A DNA stretch of 10,471 nucleotides. It comes from Bacteroidia bacterium (GTDB taxonomy: Bacteria > Bacteroidota > Bacteroidia > Bacteroidales > UBA12481). The position numbers and the translations under genes are program-made. Positions within the stretch are counted from its first letter, which is position 1. Every line of letters starts with the position of its first letter. Below, piece by piece: positions 1 to 5,455 of the stretch. The notes beneath the pieces are model-generated. The model was given only the letters and a program-made list of their open reading frames with translations, was not told the DNA's origin and searched no databases. The stretch is from assembly GCA_026391235.1 (NCBI GenBank), contig JAPLDV010000673.1, forward strand, positions 1-10,471. The letters run 5' to 3'.

Positions 1-1
1 G

Positions 2-220
2 CTCAATCCTGATTTTGTTAAAGTTGTTGACGCGATGGGATTGCCGTCAAAGCGGATATCTGCTTCAAAAGAAATAGAATCAGGAATAGATTGGCTTTTG
101 GCAAGCAATGGTCCTTGTTTTCTCGAGGTTGTCACTGATTCCGCAGAAAATGTTTTCCCGATGGTGCCCCCAGGGGTTCCCGTTTCGGAAATGTGGTTAG
201 AGAAAATTAACACTAAATAA
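2..220 (+). CDS. ilvB: Acetolactate synthase large subunit, C-terminal end (partial)
   Basis: This is the last 72 codons of the catalytic subunit of acetohydroxyacid synthase, which condenses two pyruvates, or pyruvate and 2-oxobutyrate, using thiamine diphosphate. It is the first common step to valine, leucine and isoleucine. The frame is open from the window edge, so the gene starts upstream. The readable end begins LNPDFVKVVDAMG, typical of the third (ThDP-binding) domain, and continues to FLEVVTDSAENVFPMVPPG, the usual C-terminal segment of the family. The catalytic glutamate and the ThDP motif lie outside the window. The stop codon is one base before the ATG of ilvN, so the two subunits are almost certainly co-transcribed and translationally coupled. 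Identification rests on a short segment but is supported by the next two genes. Confidence 0.9.
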   Translation, partial: LNPDFVKVVDAMGLPSKRISASKEIESGIDWLLASNGPCFLEVVTDSAENVFPMVPPGVPVSEMWLEKINTK

Positions 221-221
221 T

Positions 222-518
222 ATGAAAAACAGCTATCTCGTTACAGTTTATGCCCACGACCGTGTTGGGCTGTTGCTGAGGATCGCACAACTGGTTGCGC
301 GGAAGAATCTGAGTATCGAACGGTTAACGCTGCATGAATCGGCAGTGCCGGGAGTCACCTGGATTAACCTGGTTGTCAGAACCGATTCTCACACTATTCA
401 TACCCTGGTTAAACAGCTCGAAAAGCAGATAGAAGTACTGCAGGCTTTTCATGTCGTTGAACCTGTTCGGGTTGGGTTTTCAGACAGTGAGCAAAAAACA
501 AGGCAATTAATCAGTTAA
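222..518 (+). CDS. ilvN: Acetolactate synthase small (regulatory) subunit, ACT-only form
   Basis: The regulatory partner of IlvB; in this family the ACT domain binds valine or another end product and stimulates and feedback-inhibits the large subunit. The 98 residues are essentially one ACT domain: YLVTVYAHDRVGLLLRIAQL (residues 5-24), a beta strand and helix with the ligand-loop DRVGLL, then LSIERLTLHES and a second helix TLVKQLEKQIEVLQAF. The length resembles the short E. coli IlvN/IlvM type rather than the 160-180 residue form with an extra C-terminal domain that I expect in most Bacteroidota. The start follows the ilvB stop by one base, and the stop lies 10 bases before ilvC. Cytoplasmic. 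No frameshift is needed to explain the short length, because the ORF closes cleanly after a polar tail. Confidence 0.88.
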   Translation: MKNSYLVTVYAHDRVGLLLRIAQLVARKNLSIERLTLHESAVPGVTWINLVVRTDSHTIHTLVKQLEKQIEVLQAFHVVEPVRVGFSDSEQKTRQLIS

Positions 519-528
519 TATTTATAAG

Positions 529-1566
529 ATGGCAGAAATGATCTTCGGCGGTGTCACCGAACAGGTGGTCACCCGTGATGAATTTCCATTGGACAAAGCC
601 CGCAAAGTGCTCGCCAATGAAACTATTGCTATTATCGGATACGGCGTTCAGGGACCCGGACAGGCACTGAATCTCAAGGATAATGGCATGAAAGTTATTG
701 TTGGCCAGCGTAAAGGGGGTGCAAGCTGGAAAAAGGCTGAAGCCGATGGCTGGGTTGAAAACGTAACGCTCTTTGAAATTGATGAAGCTTGCAGGCGCGG
801 GACCATCATCCAGTTTCTTTTAAGCGATGCCGGCCAGATTGAAGCCTGGCCGACAGTGAAAAAGAATCTGACGGCCGGGAAAGCCCTCTATTTTTCACAC
901 GGATTTGGAATAACCTTCAATGAGAAAACCGGAATTGTTCCTCCGGCCGATGTGGATGTTATCCTGGCTGCCCCTAAAGGCTCCGGAACCTCGCTCCGCA
1001 GGTTATTTCTTGCTGGCAAGGGTCTGAATTCCAGCTTTGCCGTTCATCAGGATGCAACAGGGAAAGCACGCGATAGAGTGATCGCCCTGGGGATCGGAAT
1101 CGGATCAGGATATCTTTTCGAAACAGATTTCCGCAAAGAGGTCTATTCGGATTTGACCGGTGAAAGGGGTGTTCTTATGGGTGCTATAGCCGGGGTGTTT
1201 GAGGCCCAGTACAATTGCCTCCGCAGGAATGGTCACAGCCCTTCGGAAGCATTCAACGAAACCGTTGAGGAGCTTACCCAAAGCCTTATGCCTCTTGTTG
1301 CAGAAAACGGGATGGACTGGATGTACGCCAACTGTTCAACCACGGCACAACGCGGGGCCCTCGACTGGAGGCATAAATTCCGGAAAGCGGTGGAACCGGT
1401 GTATGACGAATTGTATCAGAGTGTTGTATCAGGCAAAGAGGCTGAAATTGCCATCGAAGCCGGCCGCCAGCCTGATTACCGTAAAAAACTCGAGGCCGAA
1501 CTCAAAGAACTCCGCGAATCCGAAATATGGGCCACGGGCGCACAGGTACGCAAATTACGCCCCTAA
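529..1566 (+). CDS. ilvC: Ketol-acid reductoisomerase (NADP+), class I
   Basis: Converts acetolactate (or acetohydroxybutyrate) to the dihydroxy acid by a Mg2+-dependent alkyl shift and NADPH reduction, the second common step to valine, leucine and isoleucine. Its 345 residues are normal for the short class I enzyme. The N-terminal Rossmann domain shows IAIIGYGVQGPGQALN (residues 33-48). The P-G-Q in place of the usual H-A-H is typical of the Bacteroidota/plant-like branch. Likely active-site residues are all present: H124 (SHGFG), K150 (APKGSG), D208 and E212 (YSDLTGERG), E244 and E248 (AFNETVEEL) and S270 (ANCSTTAQRG). An ATG four codons later is an alternative start, but the upstream one leaves a clean 10-base gap after ilvN. 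The gene looks intact and is followed directly by a repeat array. Confidence 0.96.
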   Translation: MAEMIFGGVTEQVVTRDEFPLDKARKVLANETIAIIGYGVQGPGQALNLKDNGMKVIVGQRKGGASWKKAEADGWVENVTLFEIDEACRRGTIIQFLLSDAGQIEAWPTVKKNLTAGKALYFSHGFGITFNEKTGIVPPADVDVILAAPKGSGTSLRRLFLAGKGLNSSFAVHQDATGKARDRVIALGIGIGSGYLFETDFRKEVYSDLTGERGVLMGAIAGVFEAQYNCLRRNGHSPSEAFNETVEELTQSLMPLVAENGMDWMYANCSTTAQRGALDWRHKFRKAVEPVYDELYQSVVSGKEAEIAIEAGRQPDYRKKLEAELKELRESEIWATGAQVRKLRP

Positions 1567-1573
1567 ACCAAAA

Positions 1574-1628
1574 GGTTGAAGGTTGATGGGTTGATAGGTT
1601 GATGGGTTTATAGGTTGATTGGTTAAGA
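1574..1628 (+). repeat. Octamer array GGTTKATR, left arm
   Basis: About six tandem copies of an 8-base unit run from just after the ilvC stop to just before the S23 start codon. Phased units at 1581, 1589, 1597, 1605 and 1613 read GGTTGATG, GGTTGATA, GGTTGATG, GGTTTATA and GGTTGATT. A short unit (1574-1580) precedes them and a decayed one (1621-1628) follows. The array is the inverse of the one at 1979-2070. Bases 1581-1614 are complementary to 2003-2036 at 32 of 34 positions, and 1579-1590 pairs perfectly with 2059-2070. Confidence 0.9.
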
Positions 1629-1632
1629 GTTT

Positions 1633-2001
1633 ATGAAATATTCGTTTGAGAATTTGGAAGTTTGGAAATTGTCGAGAGAACTTGTTAAGGATATCTATAA
1701 GGTAACTGCAGCTTTTCCAAAGGATGAAAGATTTGGATTAACCAGCCAACTCAGAAGAGCTTCAGTATCTGTGAGCAGTAATATCGCAGAAGGAAGTACA
1801 CGATGGAGTAAAAAGGACCAATCAAGATTTTACGAAGTTTCTTTCGGAAGCCTTATTGAAATTTTGAATCAATTGATCCTTTCGACTGATTTAGGATTTT
1901 TACCAGAAACCCAGTTAATCACTCTTAGAACAAAAATTGACCAGATCGGAAGAATGTTAAATGCTCTCTATCAATCAGCCCATAAACCCATAAACCCATA
2001 A
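1633..2001 (+). CDS. Four-helix-bundle protein, S23/23S rRNA intervening-sequence family
   Basis: A 122-residue, probably all-helical cytoplasmic protein of the S23 (IVP) family, first found inside 23S rRNA intervening sequences. These proteins form pentameric four-helix bundles and are structural relatives of the Avd protein of diversity-generating retroelements. Their cellular role is not established; a nucleic-acid-binding role is often supposed. Family hallmarks are clear: FENLEVWKLSREL (residues 5-17), FGLTSQLRRASVSVSSNIAEG (residues 34-54) and RFYEVSFGSLIEILNQL (residues 65-81). The gene is visibly richer in A and T than ilvC and leuA, suggesting separate ancestry. It has no good ribosome-binding site. 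Its last residues (HKPINP) and stop codon are encoded by the CCCATAAA repeat array. It interrupts the amino acid operon without adding an obvious biosynthetic function. Confidence 0.93.
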   Translation: MKYSFENLEVWKLSRELVKDIYKVTAAFPKDERFGLTSQLRRASVSVSSNIAEGSTRWSKKDQSRFYEVSFGSLIEILNQLILSTDLGFLPETQLITLRTKIDQIGRMLNALYQSAHKPINP

Positions 2002-2070
2002 ACCCATAAACCCATCAACCTATCAACCTATCAACCTATAAACCTATAAACCCATCTACCCATCAACCTT
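1979..2070 (+). repeat. Octamer array CCYATMAA, right arm
   Basis: Eleven phased 8-base units occupy 1979-2066: four CCCATAAA, then CCCATCAA, two CCTATCAA, two CCTATAAA, CCCATCTA and CCCATCAA, ending in CCTT. This is the same repeat as 1574-1628 in inverse orientation. The first three units overlap the 3' end of the S23 ORF and supply its TAA stop. The order of unit variants in 2003-2036 mirrors the left arm, which fits a maintained stem better than independent expansion of two arrays. The array ends 8 bases before the leuA start codon. Confidence 0.92.
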
Positions 2071-2078
2071 AAGAAAAA

Positions 2079-2858
2079 ATGGAACACTTATTTATATTCG
2101 ATACCACCCTGCGCGATGGCGAGCAAGTACCTGGATGTCAGTTGAATACAGTCGAAAAGATCGAAGTCGCCCTGGCTCTTGAGTCACTTGGTGTCGACAT
2201 TATCGAGGCCGGGTTTCCTGTTTCGAGCCCCGGTGATTTTGAGGCTGTCGTTCAGATTGCAAAAGCCGTTCGCGAGCCAATCGTTTGCGGCCTCACCCGG
2301 GCTGTGGAAAAAGATATCGAGGTAGCGGCAGAGGCCCTGAAAATTGCAAGAAGGCCGAGGATACATACGGGAATCGGTACATCCCCATACCATATTCTGC
2401 TCAAACTCAAATCAAATCCGGAGGAAATTATCGAGCGTGCCGTTCATGCCGTGAAATATGCCAAAAGGTTTGTTGAGGATGTGGAGTTCTATGCTGAAGA
2501 TGCCGGCCGTACCGATAATGAATACCTTGCCCGGGTGGTGGAGGCCGTTATCAAGGCAGGGGCTACCGTAGTTAATATACCCGATACTACCGGTTATTGC
2601 ATGCCTTACGAGTACGGTGCTAAAATAAAGTATCTGGTTGATAATGTACCGAATATTCATAAAGCCATTTTGTCGACGCATTGCCACAATGATCTTGGAA
2701 TGGCGACAGCCAATTCACTGGCCGGTGTGATGAACGGGGCCCGTCAGGTGGAGGTAACTATCAACGGGATCGGGGAACGGGCAGGTAACAGCTCACTGCC
2801 GCTCCGGCCGTGCTGCTCTCAAGCATCACCTGGATCGTATCGGCTATCGATATACTAA
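2079..2858 (+). CDS. leuA: 2-isopropylmalate synthase, N-terminal catalytic barrel (truncated by deletion and frameshift)
   Basis: LeuA condenses acetyl-CoA with 2-oxoisovalerate, the committed step to leucine. This ORF carries the TIM barrel: [12 protein letters not shown] (residues 8-19) with metal and substrate residues, HCHNDLG (residues 201-207) with the metal-binding histidines, and NGIGERAGN (residues 229-237). Homology stops at about residue 240 (base 2798), after which 19 unrelated residues lead to a TAA. The rest of LeuA resumes at 2800 in another frame, beginning at the RSGRAA motif. Against E. coli LeuA recalled from memory, about 88 residues between GERAGNxSL and RSGRAA are missing, including the linker with the SGIHQDG histidine implicated in catalysis. 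The gene is therefore probably inactive, unless the gap is an assembly or sequencing error. It starts 8 bases after the right octamer array. Confidence 0.88.
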   Translation: MEHLFIFDTTLRDGEQVPGCQLNTVEKIEVALALESLGVDIIEAGFPVSSPGDFEAVVQIAKAVREPIVCGLTRAVEKDIEVAAEALKIARRPRIHTGIGTSPYHILLKLKSNPEEIIERAVHAVKYAKRFVEDVEFYAEDAGRTDNEYLARVVEAVIKAGATVVNIPDTTGYCMPYEYGAKIKYLVDNVPNIHKAILSTHCHNDLGMATANSLAGVMNGARQVEVTINGIGERAGNSSLPLRPCCSQASPGSYRLSIY

Positions 2859-3321
2859 TGGCAATCTGGATGAAGTGTATACCCGTTTCCTGGAGATGGC
2901 CGACAAAGCCAAACAGGTAACGGATTCCGATCTGCTCCTGCTGGTTGGAAAAGATCAGGCTTCAGGTACTTTTGTTTCGTTGAAGCTTCTACAGGTTTTG
3001 GCCGGTATGTCAACCACTCCCATGGCAACCGTTCATCTCATGGTTAATGGAGTCGAAAAAGCAGCAACTGCTGAAGGAAACGGTGCTTTCGATGCTGCTT
3101 TCAAGGCGGTTACCAAGGTGATTGATGAACCTTTTGAGTTGGATGAGTTCCTGATCCAGGCGATTACCCGTGGCAGCGATGATGTGGGCAAGGTCCACGT
3201 CAGGATAAAGGGACGAAACCGCATCTTTTATGGATTTTCTGCCGATACAGATATTGTAACCGCGTCAGTAAAAGCTTTGATCGATGCATTGAATAAAATG
3301 ACCGGTAGTTATGATGAGTAA
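2800..3321 (+). pseudogene. leuA: 2-isopropylmalate synthase, C-terminal regulatory part (out of frame with the barrel)
   Basis: This open frame has no credible start codon of its own; GTG at 2875 is the first usable one and lies inside the homologous region. It reads [18 protein letters not shown] followed by LDEVYTRFLEMADKAKQV, matching the helical subdomain after the linker in LeuA. The leucine-sensing C-terminal domain follows, with MATVHLMVNGVEKAATAEG and then GNGAFDAAFKAV, the usual GNGxxDAxxxA motif. It is the downstream half of the same gene as 2079-2858, shifted by one frame. The intact 173-residue tail argues that the lesion is recent or an artefact, because the detached segment has gathered no stop codons. 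It overlaps the leuC start by 11 bases (8 if leuC begins at its second ATG). Confidence 0.85.
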
Positions 3322-4711
3322 AACACTGTTCGATAAGATTTGGGACCAGCACGAAGTTTCAGTTCTCGAAGATGAATCATCGGTATTTTATATCGACAGG
3401 CATTTCCTTCATGAGGTTACAAGCCCCCAAGCCTTTGCCGGACTTGAGAAGCGTGGACTTCCCTTCTTCCGGCCTGATCTTGCCGTCGCTACGATGGATC
3501 ATAACATCCCGACCACCGGGCAGACTAACCCGGTGATGGGTCCCGAATCCGCTCTGCAGGTAACCAGACTTTTAGAAAACTGTGACAAATATGGAATTAC
3601 GCTGTATGGCATGAACCACCCGCGCAACGGGATCGTTCATGTGATCGGGCCCGAACTCGGACTGACACAGCCGGGAATGACCATTGTATGCGGCGACAGC
3701 CATACCTCAACCCACGGGGCATTCGGCACCATTGCCTTTGGTGTTGGCACCAGCGAGGTGGAAATGGTGATGGCCAGTCAGTGTTTGCTCCAAAGGCGCC
3801 CTAAAACTCTACGGATAACCGTCAACGGACAACTGTCAACCGGGGTCACATCTAAAGATCTTATTCTCTATATAATATCCCGGTTGGGAACTAGTGCCGG
3901 AACCGGGTTTTTTGTTGAATTTGCGGGCGAGGCCATACGGTCGCTGAGCATGGAAGGACGCATGACCGTTTGCAATATGGCGATTGAAATGGGCGCACGG
4001 GGAGGGCTCATTGCCCCCGATGAAACGACTTTTAATTATCTGAAAGGAAGAGATTTTTCTCCTGCAGGCGAACAATGCGATCTTGCGCTGGAACGCTGGA
4101 GATCTCTCCATTCTGATGAGGATGCAACCTTCGACCGCGAGGTGTTGTTTGAAGCATCAGATATTTCTCCGATGATTACCTGGGGTACTAATCCGGGTGC
4201 CGGAATCCCTATAGATGGAATTATTCCGGACACCGACCTAAAAGCCCTTGAATATATGGGGCTAAAGGGCGGTGAGCGATTGCTGGATAAGAAGATAGAC
4301 TACGTTTTTGTTGGTAGTTGCACCAACGGCAGGATCGAGGATCTGAGGGAATTTGCCGCGCTGGTGGAGGGACATAAAAAAGCCGCGGATCTTACGGCCT
4401 GGATCGTTCCGGGTTCGAAACAGGTTGAGAAACAGGCACGTGAAGAAGGAATTGAAAAGATCCTGAACGATGCCGGATTTGAGCTCCGCCAGCCCGGCTG
4501 CTCAGCCTGCCTGGCAATGAATGACGACAAAATCCCTGCCGGGAAATACTGTATCTCAACTTCCAACCGTAACTTCGAAGGCCGCCAGGGACCGGGGGCA
4601 CGCACGCTGCTCGCCAGTCCGCTTACCGCAGCTGCTGCGGCGGTGACGGGGAAGGTGACAGACCCGCGCGCTTTCGCAAATTCCAAAAAACAAAAAACAA
4701 AAAACAAATAA
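3311..4711 (+). CDS. leuC: 3-isopropylmalate dehydratase large subunit
   Basis: With LeuD it forms the aconitase-family isomerase that converts 2-isopropylmalate to 3-isopropylmalate with a [4Fe-4S] cluster. At 466 residues it is full length. The three cluster cysteines are C337 in FVGSCTNGR, and C397 and C400 in GCSACLAMN. Other family signatures are MDHNIPTT (residues 62-69), [20 protein letters not shown] (residues 127-146), [12 protein letters not shown] (residues 418-429) and the end [13 protein letters not shown]. Two ATGs stand together at the start (3311 and 3314); both overlap the end of leuA, suggesting translational coupling. The last residues, [10 protein letters not shown], are not family sequence. 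They are translated from a CAAAAAA-type repeat array that also supplies the stop codon. The body of the enzyme looks functional, but its partner LeuD is damaged. Confidence 0.96.
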   Translation: MMSKTLFDKIWDQHEVSVLEDESSVFYIDRHFLHEVTSPQAFAGLEKRGLPFFRPDLAVATMDHNIPTTGQTNPVMGPESALQVTRLLENCDKYGITLYGMNHPRNGIVHVIGPELGLTQPGMTIVCGDSHTSTHGAFGTIAFGVGTSEVEMVMASQCLLQRRPKTLRITVNGQLSTGVTSKDLILYIISRLGTSAGTGFFVEFAGEAIRSLSMEGRMTVCNMAIEMGARGGLIAPDETTFNYLKGRDFSPAGEQCDLALERWRSLHSDEDATFDREVLFEASDISPMITWGTNPGAGIPIDGIIPDTDLKALEYMGLKGGERLLDKKIDYVFVGSCTNGRIEDLREFAALVEGHKKAADLTAWIVPGSKQVEKQAREEGIEKILNDAGFELRQPGCSACLAMNDDKIPAGKYCISTSNRNFEGRQGPGARTLLASPLTAAAAAVTGKVTDPRAFANSKKQKTKNK

Positions 4712-4738
4712 CAAATAAACCCCAAAAGCCAAAAACCA
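4690..4738 (+). repeat. A-rich 7-mer array at the leuC end
   Basis: Cytosines recur every 7 bases at 4691, 4698, 4705 and 4712, in units of CAAAAAA then CAAATAA, followed by a looser run of CCAAAAG/CCAAAAA-type units up to about 4738. The first units encode the basic leuC tail and the TAA stop. On the other strand it reads as GGTTTTT- and TTTGTTA-type repeats. It looks like intergenic simple-sequence material that has reached the coding end, and no hairpin or terminator is evident in it. Confidence 0.7.
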
Positions 4739-4776
4739 AAATCTCAAACCAGCGCTATGCATAACATCCTTTTTTT

Positions 4777-4856
4777 GGCACATTGGCACATTAACTCATT
4801 GGCACATTCTTTCATTAGCATATTAGCACATTAGCACATTAGCACATTAGCACATT
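4777..4856 (+). repeat. Octamer array RGCACATT before leuD
   Basis: Ten phased 8-base units fill 4777-4856: two GGCACATT, AACTCATT, GGCACATT, CTTTCATT, AGCATATT and four AGCACATT, ending 3 bases before the leuD ATG. The period equals that of the ilvC-leuA arrays but the sequence differs, and no inverse partner (AATGTGCT) was found in the window. The more degenerate left units and perfect right units suggest recent growth at the leuD side. The array abuts the point where LeuD homology begins, so it may mark a deletion or insertion breakpoint. Confidence 0.88.
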
Positions 4857-4859
4857 AAA

Positions 4860-5447
4860 ATGTCCTTTGAACCTCTGAACCAAGATTGGCGCTACCGTCA
4901 GGATGGAACTCCGGATCCCGATTTTGTACTCAACAAACCCGAAGGTCAGGGCCAGATAATGCTTACCGGTATAAACTTCGGCTGTGGCTCCTCGCGTGAA
5001 CACGCCGCATGGGCACTTTATCAGTATGGCTTCCGGGTAATCATCTCATCCGGTTTCGCCGATATCTTCCGGACCAATGCCCTCAATATCGGACTGCTCC
5101 CCCTTGAAGTCATGGAGCAACAACTGGCCGGCTTATTTGATATCTATAAATCCAATCCGACCGCTCCCTGGACGGTCGACCTCCCCTCGCAGCTCCTGCA
5201 TACTGCTTACTGCCAACTGCCTGAACGGACGCAAGTATGCGTCCCTACGACTGCCGACTGCCAACTGTCTGAACGGACGCAAGTATGCGTCCCTACGACT
5301 GCCGACTGCCAACTATATTCTGCCTACTTCTTCAGCATCAACCCCTTCCGTAAACACTGCCTGCTCACCGGAAGCGATCTTGTCGATTTCCTGGCAGGCA
5401 TGAAACCGCAGATCCTGGAATACGAGCATAATCATCCATCCAAATAA
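4860..5447 (+). CDS. leuD: 3-isopropylmalate dehydratase small subunit, N-terminally truncated and with internal insert
   Basis: The small subunit completes the isopropylmalate isomerase active site. Homology begins almost at the start codon with QDWRYRQDGTPDPDFVLN (residues 8-25) and includes the signature NFGCGSSREHAAW (residues 39-51), FADIFRTNALNIGLLP (residues 66-81) and the end INPFRKHCLLTGSDLVDFL (residues 160-178). Compared with E. coli LeuD recalled from memory, about 37 residues before DWRF are absent, including the conserved DTDxIIP segment. An in-frame TAG at 4848-4850 rules out an upstream extension. Between VDLPSQ (residue 111) and FFSINPF (residue 157) are about 45 residues where roughly 12 are expected, made of two 16-residue repeats from a 48-base tandem duplication. 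Length alone (195) hides both defects. Activity is doubtful. It sits 8 bases before leuB. Confidence 0.88.
   Translation: MSFEPLNQDWRYRQDGTPDPDFVLNKPEGQGQIMLTGINFGCGSSREHAAWALYQYGFRVIISSGFADIFRTNALNIGLLPLEVMEQQLAGLFDIYKSNPTAPWTVDLPSQLLHTAYCQLPERTQVCVPTTADCQLSERTQVCVPTTADCQLYSAYFFSINPFRKHCLLTGSDLVDFLAGMKPQILEYEHNHPSK
5200..5330 (+). repeat. 48-base tandem repeat with REP-like palindrome inserted in leuD
   Basis: Copy one is 5221-5268 and copy two 5269-5316, identical at 47 of 48 bases. Each holds a perfect inverted repeat GGACGCA-AGTA-TGCGTCC (5227-5244 and 5275-5292), flanked by a 7-base ACTGCCA-type simple repeat that also extends to the left (about 5200-5220). Because 48 is a multiple of three, the frame is kept and the protein gains the repeat CVPTTADCQL. 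The layout, a small palindrome embedded in another simple repeat, suggests a dispersed REP-like intergenic sequence that landed in or grew into a surface loop of leuD. No RAYT-type transposase is in the window. Confidence 0.85.
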
Positions 5448-5455
5448 TTTTTATC

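Larger units (their letters stand above)
1574..2070 (+). mobile_element. Candidate IVS-like element: S23 gene between inverted octamer arrays
   Basis: A roughly 500-base unit lies between ilvC and leuA and consists of a left octamer array, an S23 four-helix-bundle ORF and a right octamer array in the opposite orientation. The best stem (1581-1614 with 2003-2036) has one A-C mismatch and one G-U pair in RNA. It leaves the ORF from start codon to stop codon in the loop. S23 proteins are known from intervening sequences in 23S rRNA genes, where a stem closed by terminal inverted repeats is cut by RNase III. The resemblance in layout is seen directly; mobility and RNA processing are inference. 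No transposase, recombinase or reverse transcriptase is present, and I could not identify a target-site duplication. Confidence 0.55.

Noticed and set aside
1199..1579. A 126-codon plus-strand frame overlapping ilvC
   Set aside because: It is a shifted frame of ilvC, which carries the catalytic motifs here; the product is low-complexity and basic.
1633..2001. Accessory protein (Avd) of a diversity-generating retroelement, or half of a toxin-antitoxin pair
   Set aside because: The fold is related to Avd, but no reverse transcriptase, template or variable repeat is present, and there is no second small partner gene.
1979..2070. CRISPR-like array
   Set aside because: Units are 8 bases and contiguous with no spacers, so these are simple tandem repeats.
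4300..4725. A 141-codon minus-strand frame over the end of leuC
   Set aside because: Antisense to conserved leuC codons including a cluster cysteine; composition follows from the leuC reading frame.
4712..4859. Leader peptide, T-box or attenuator controlling leuD and leuB
   Set aside because: No leucine-rich short ORF, T-box motif or paired hairpins; the stretch is explained by simple repeats.
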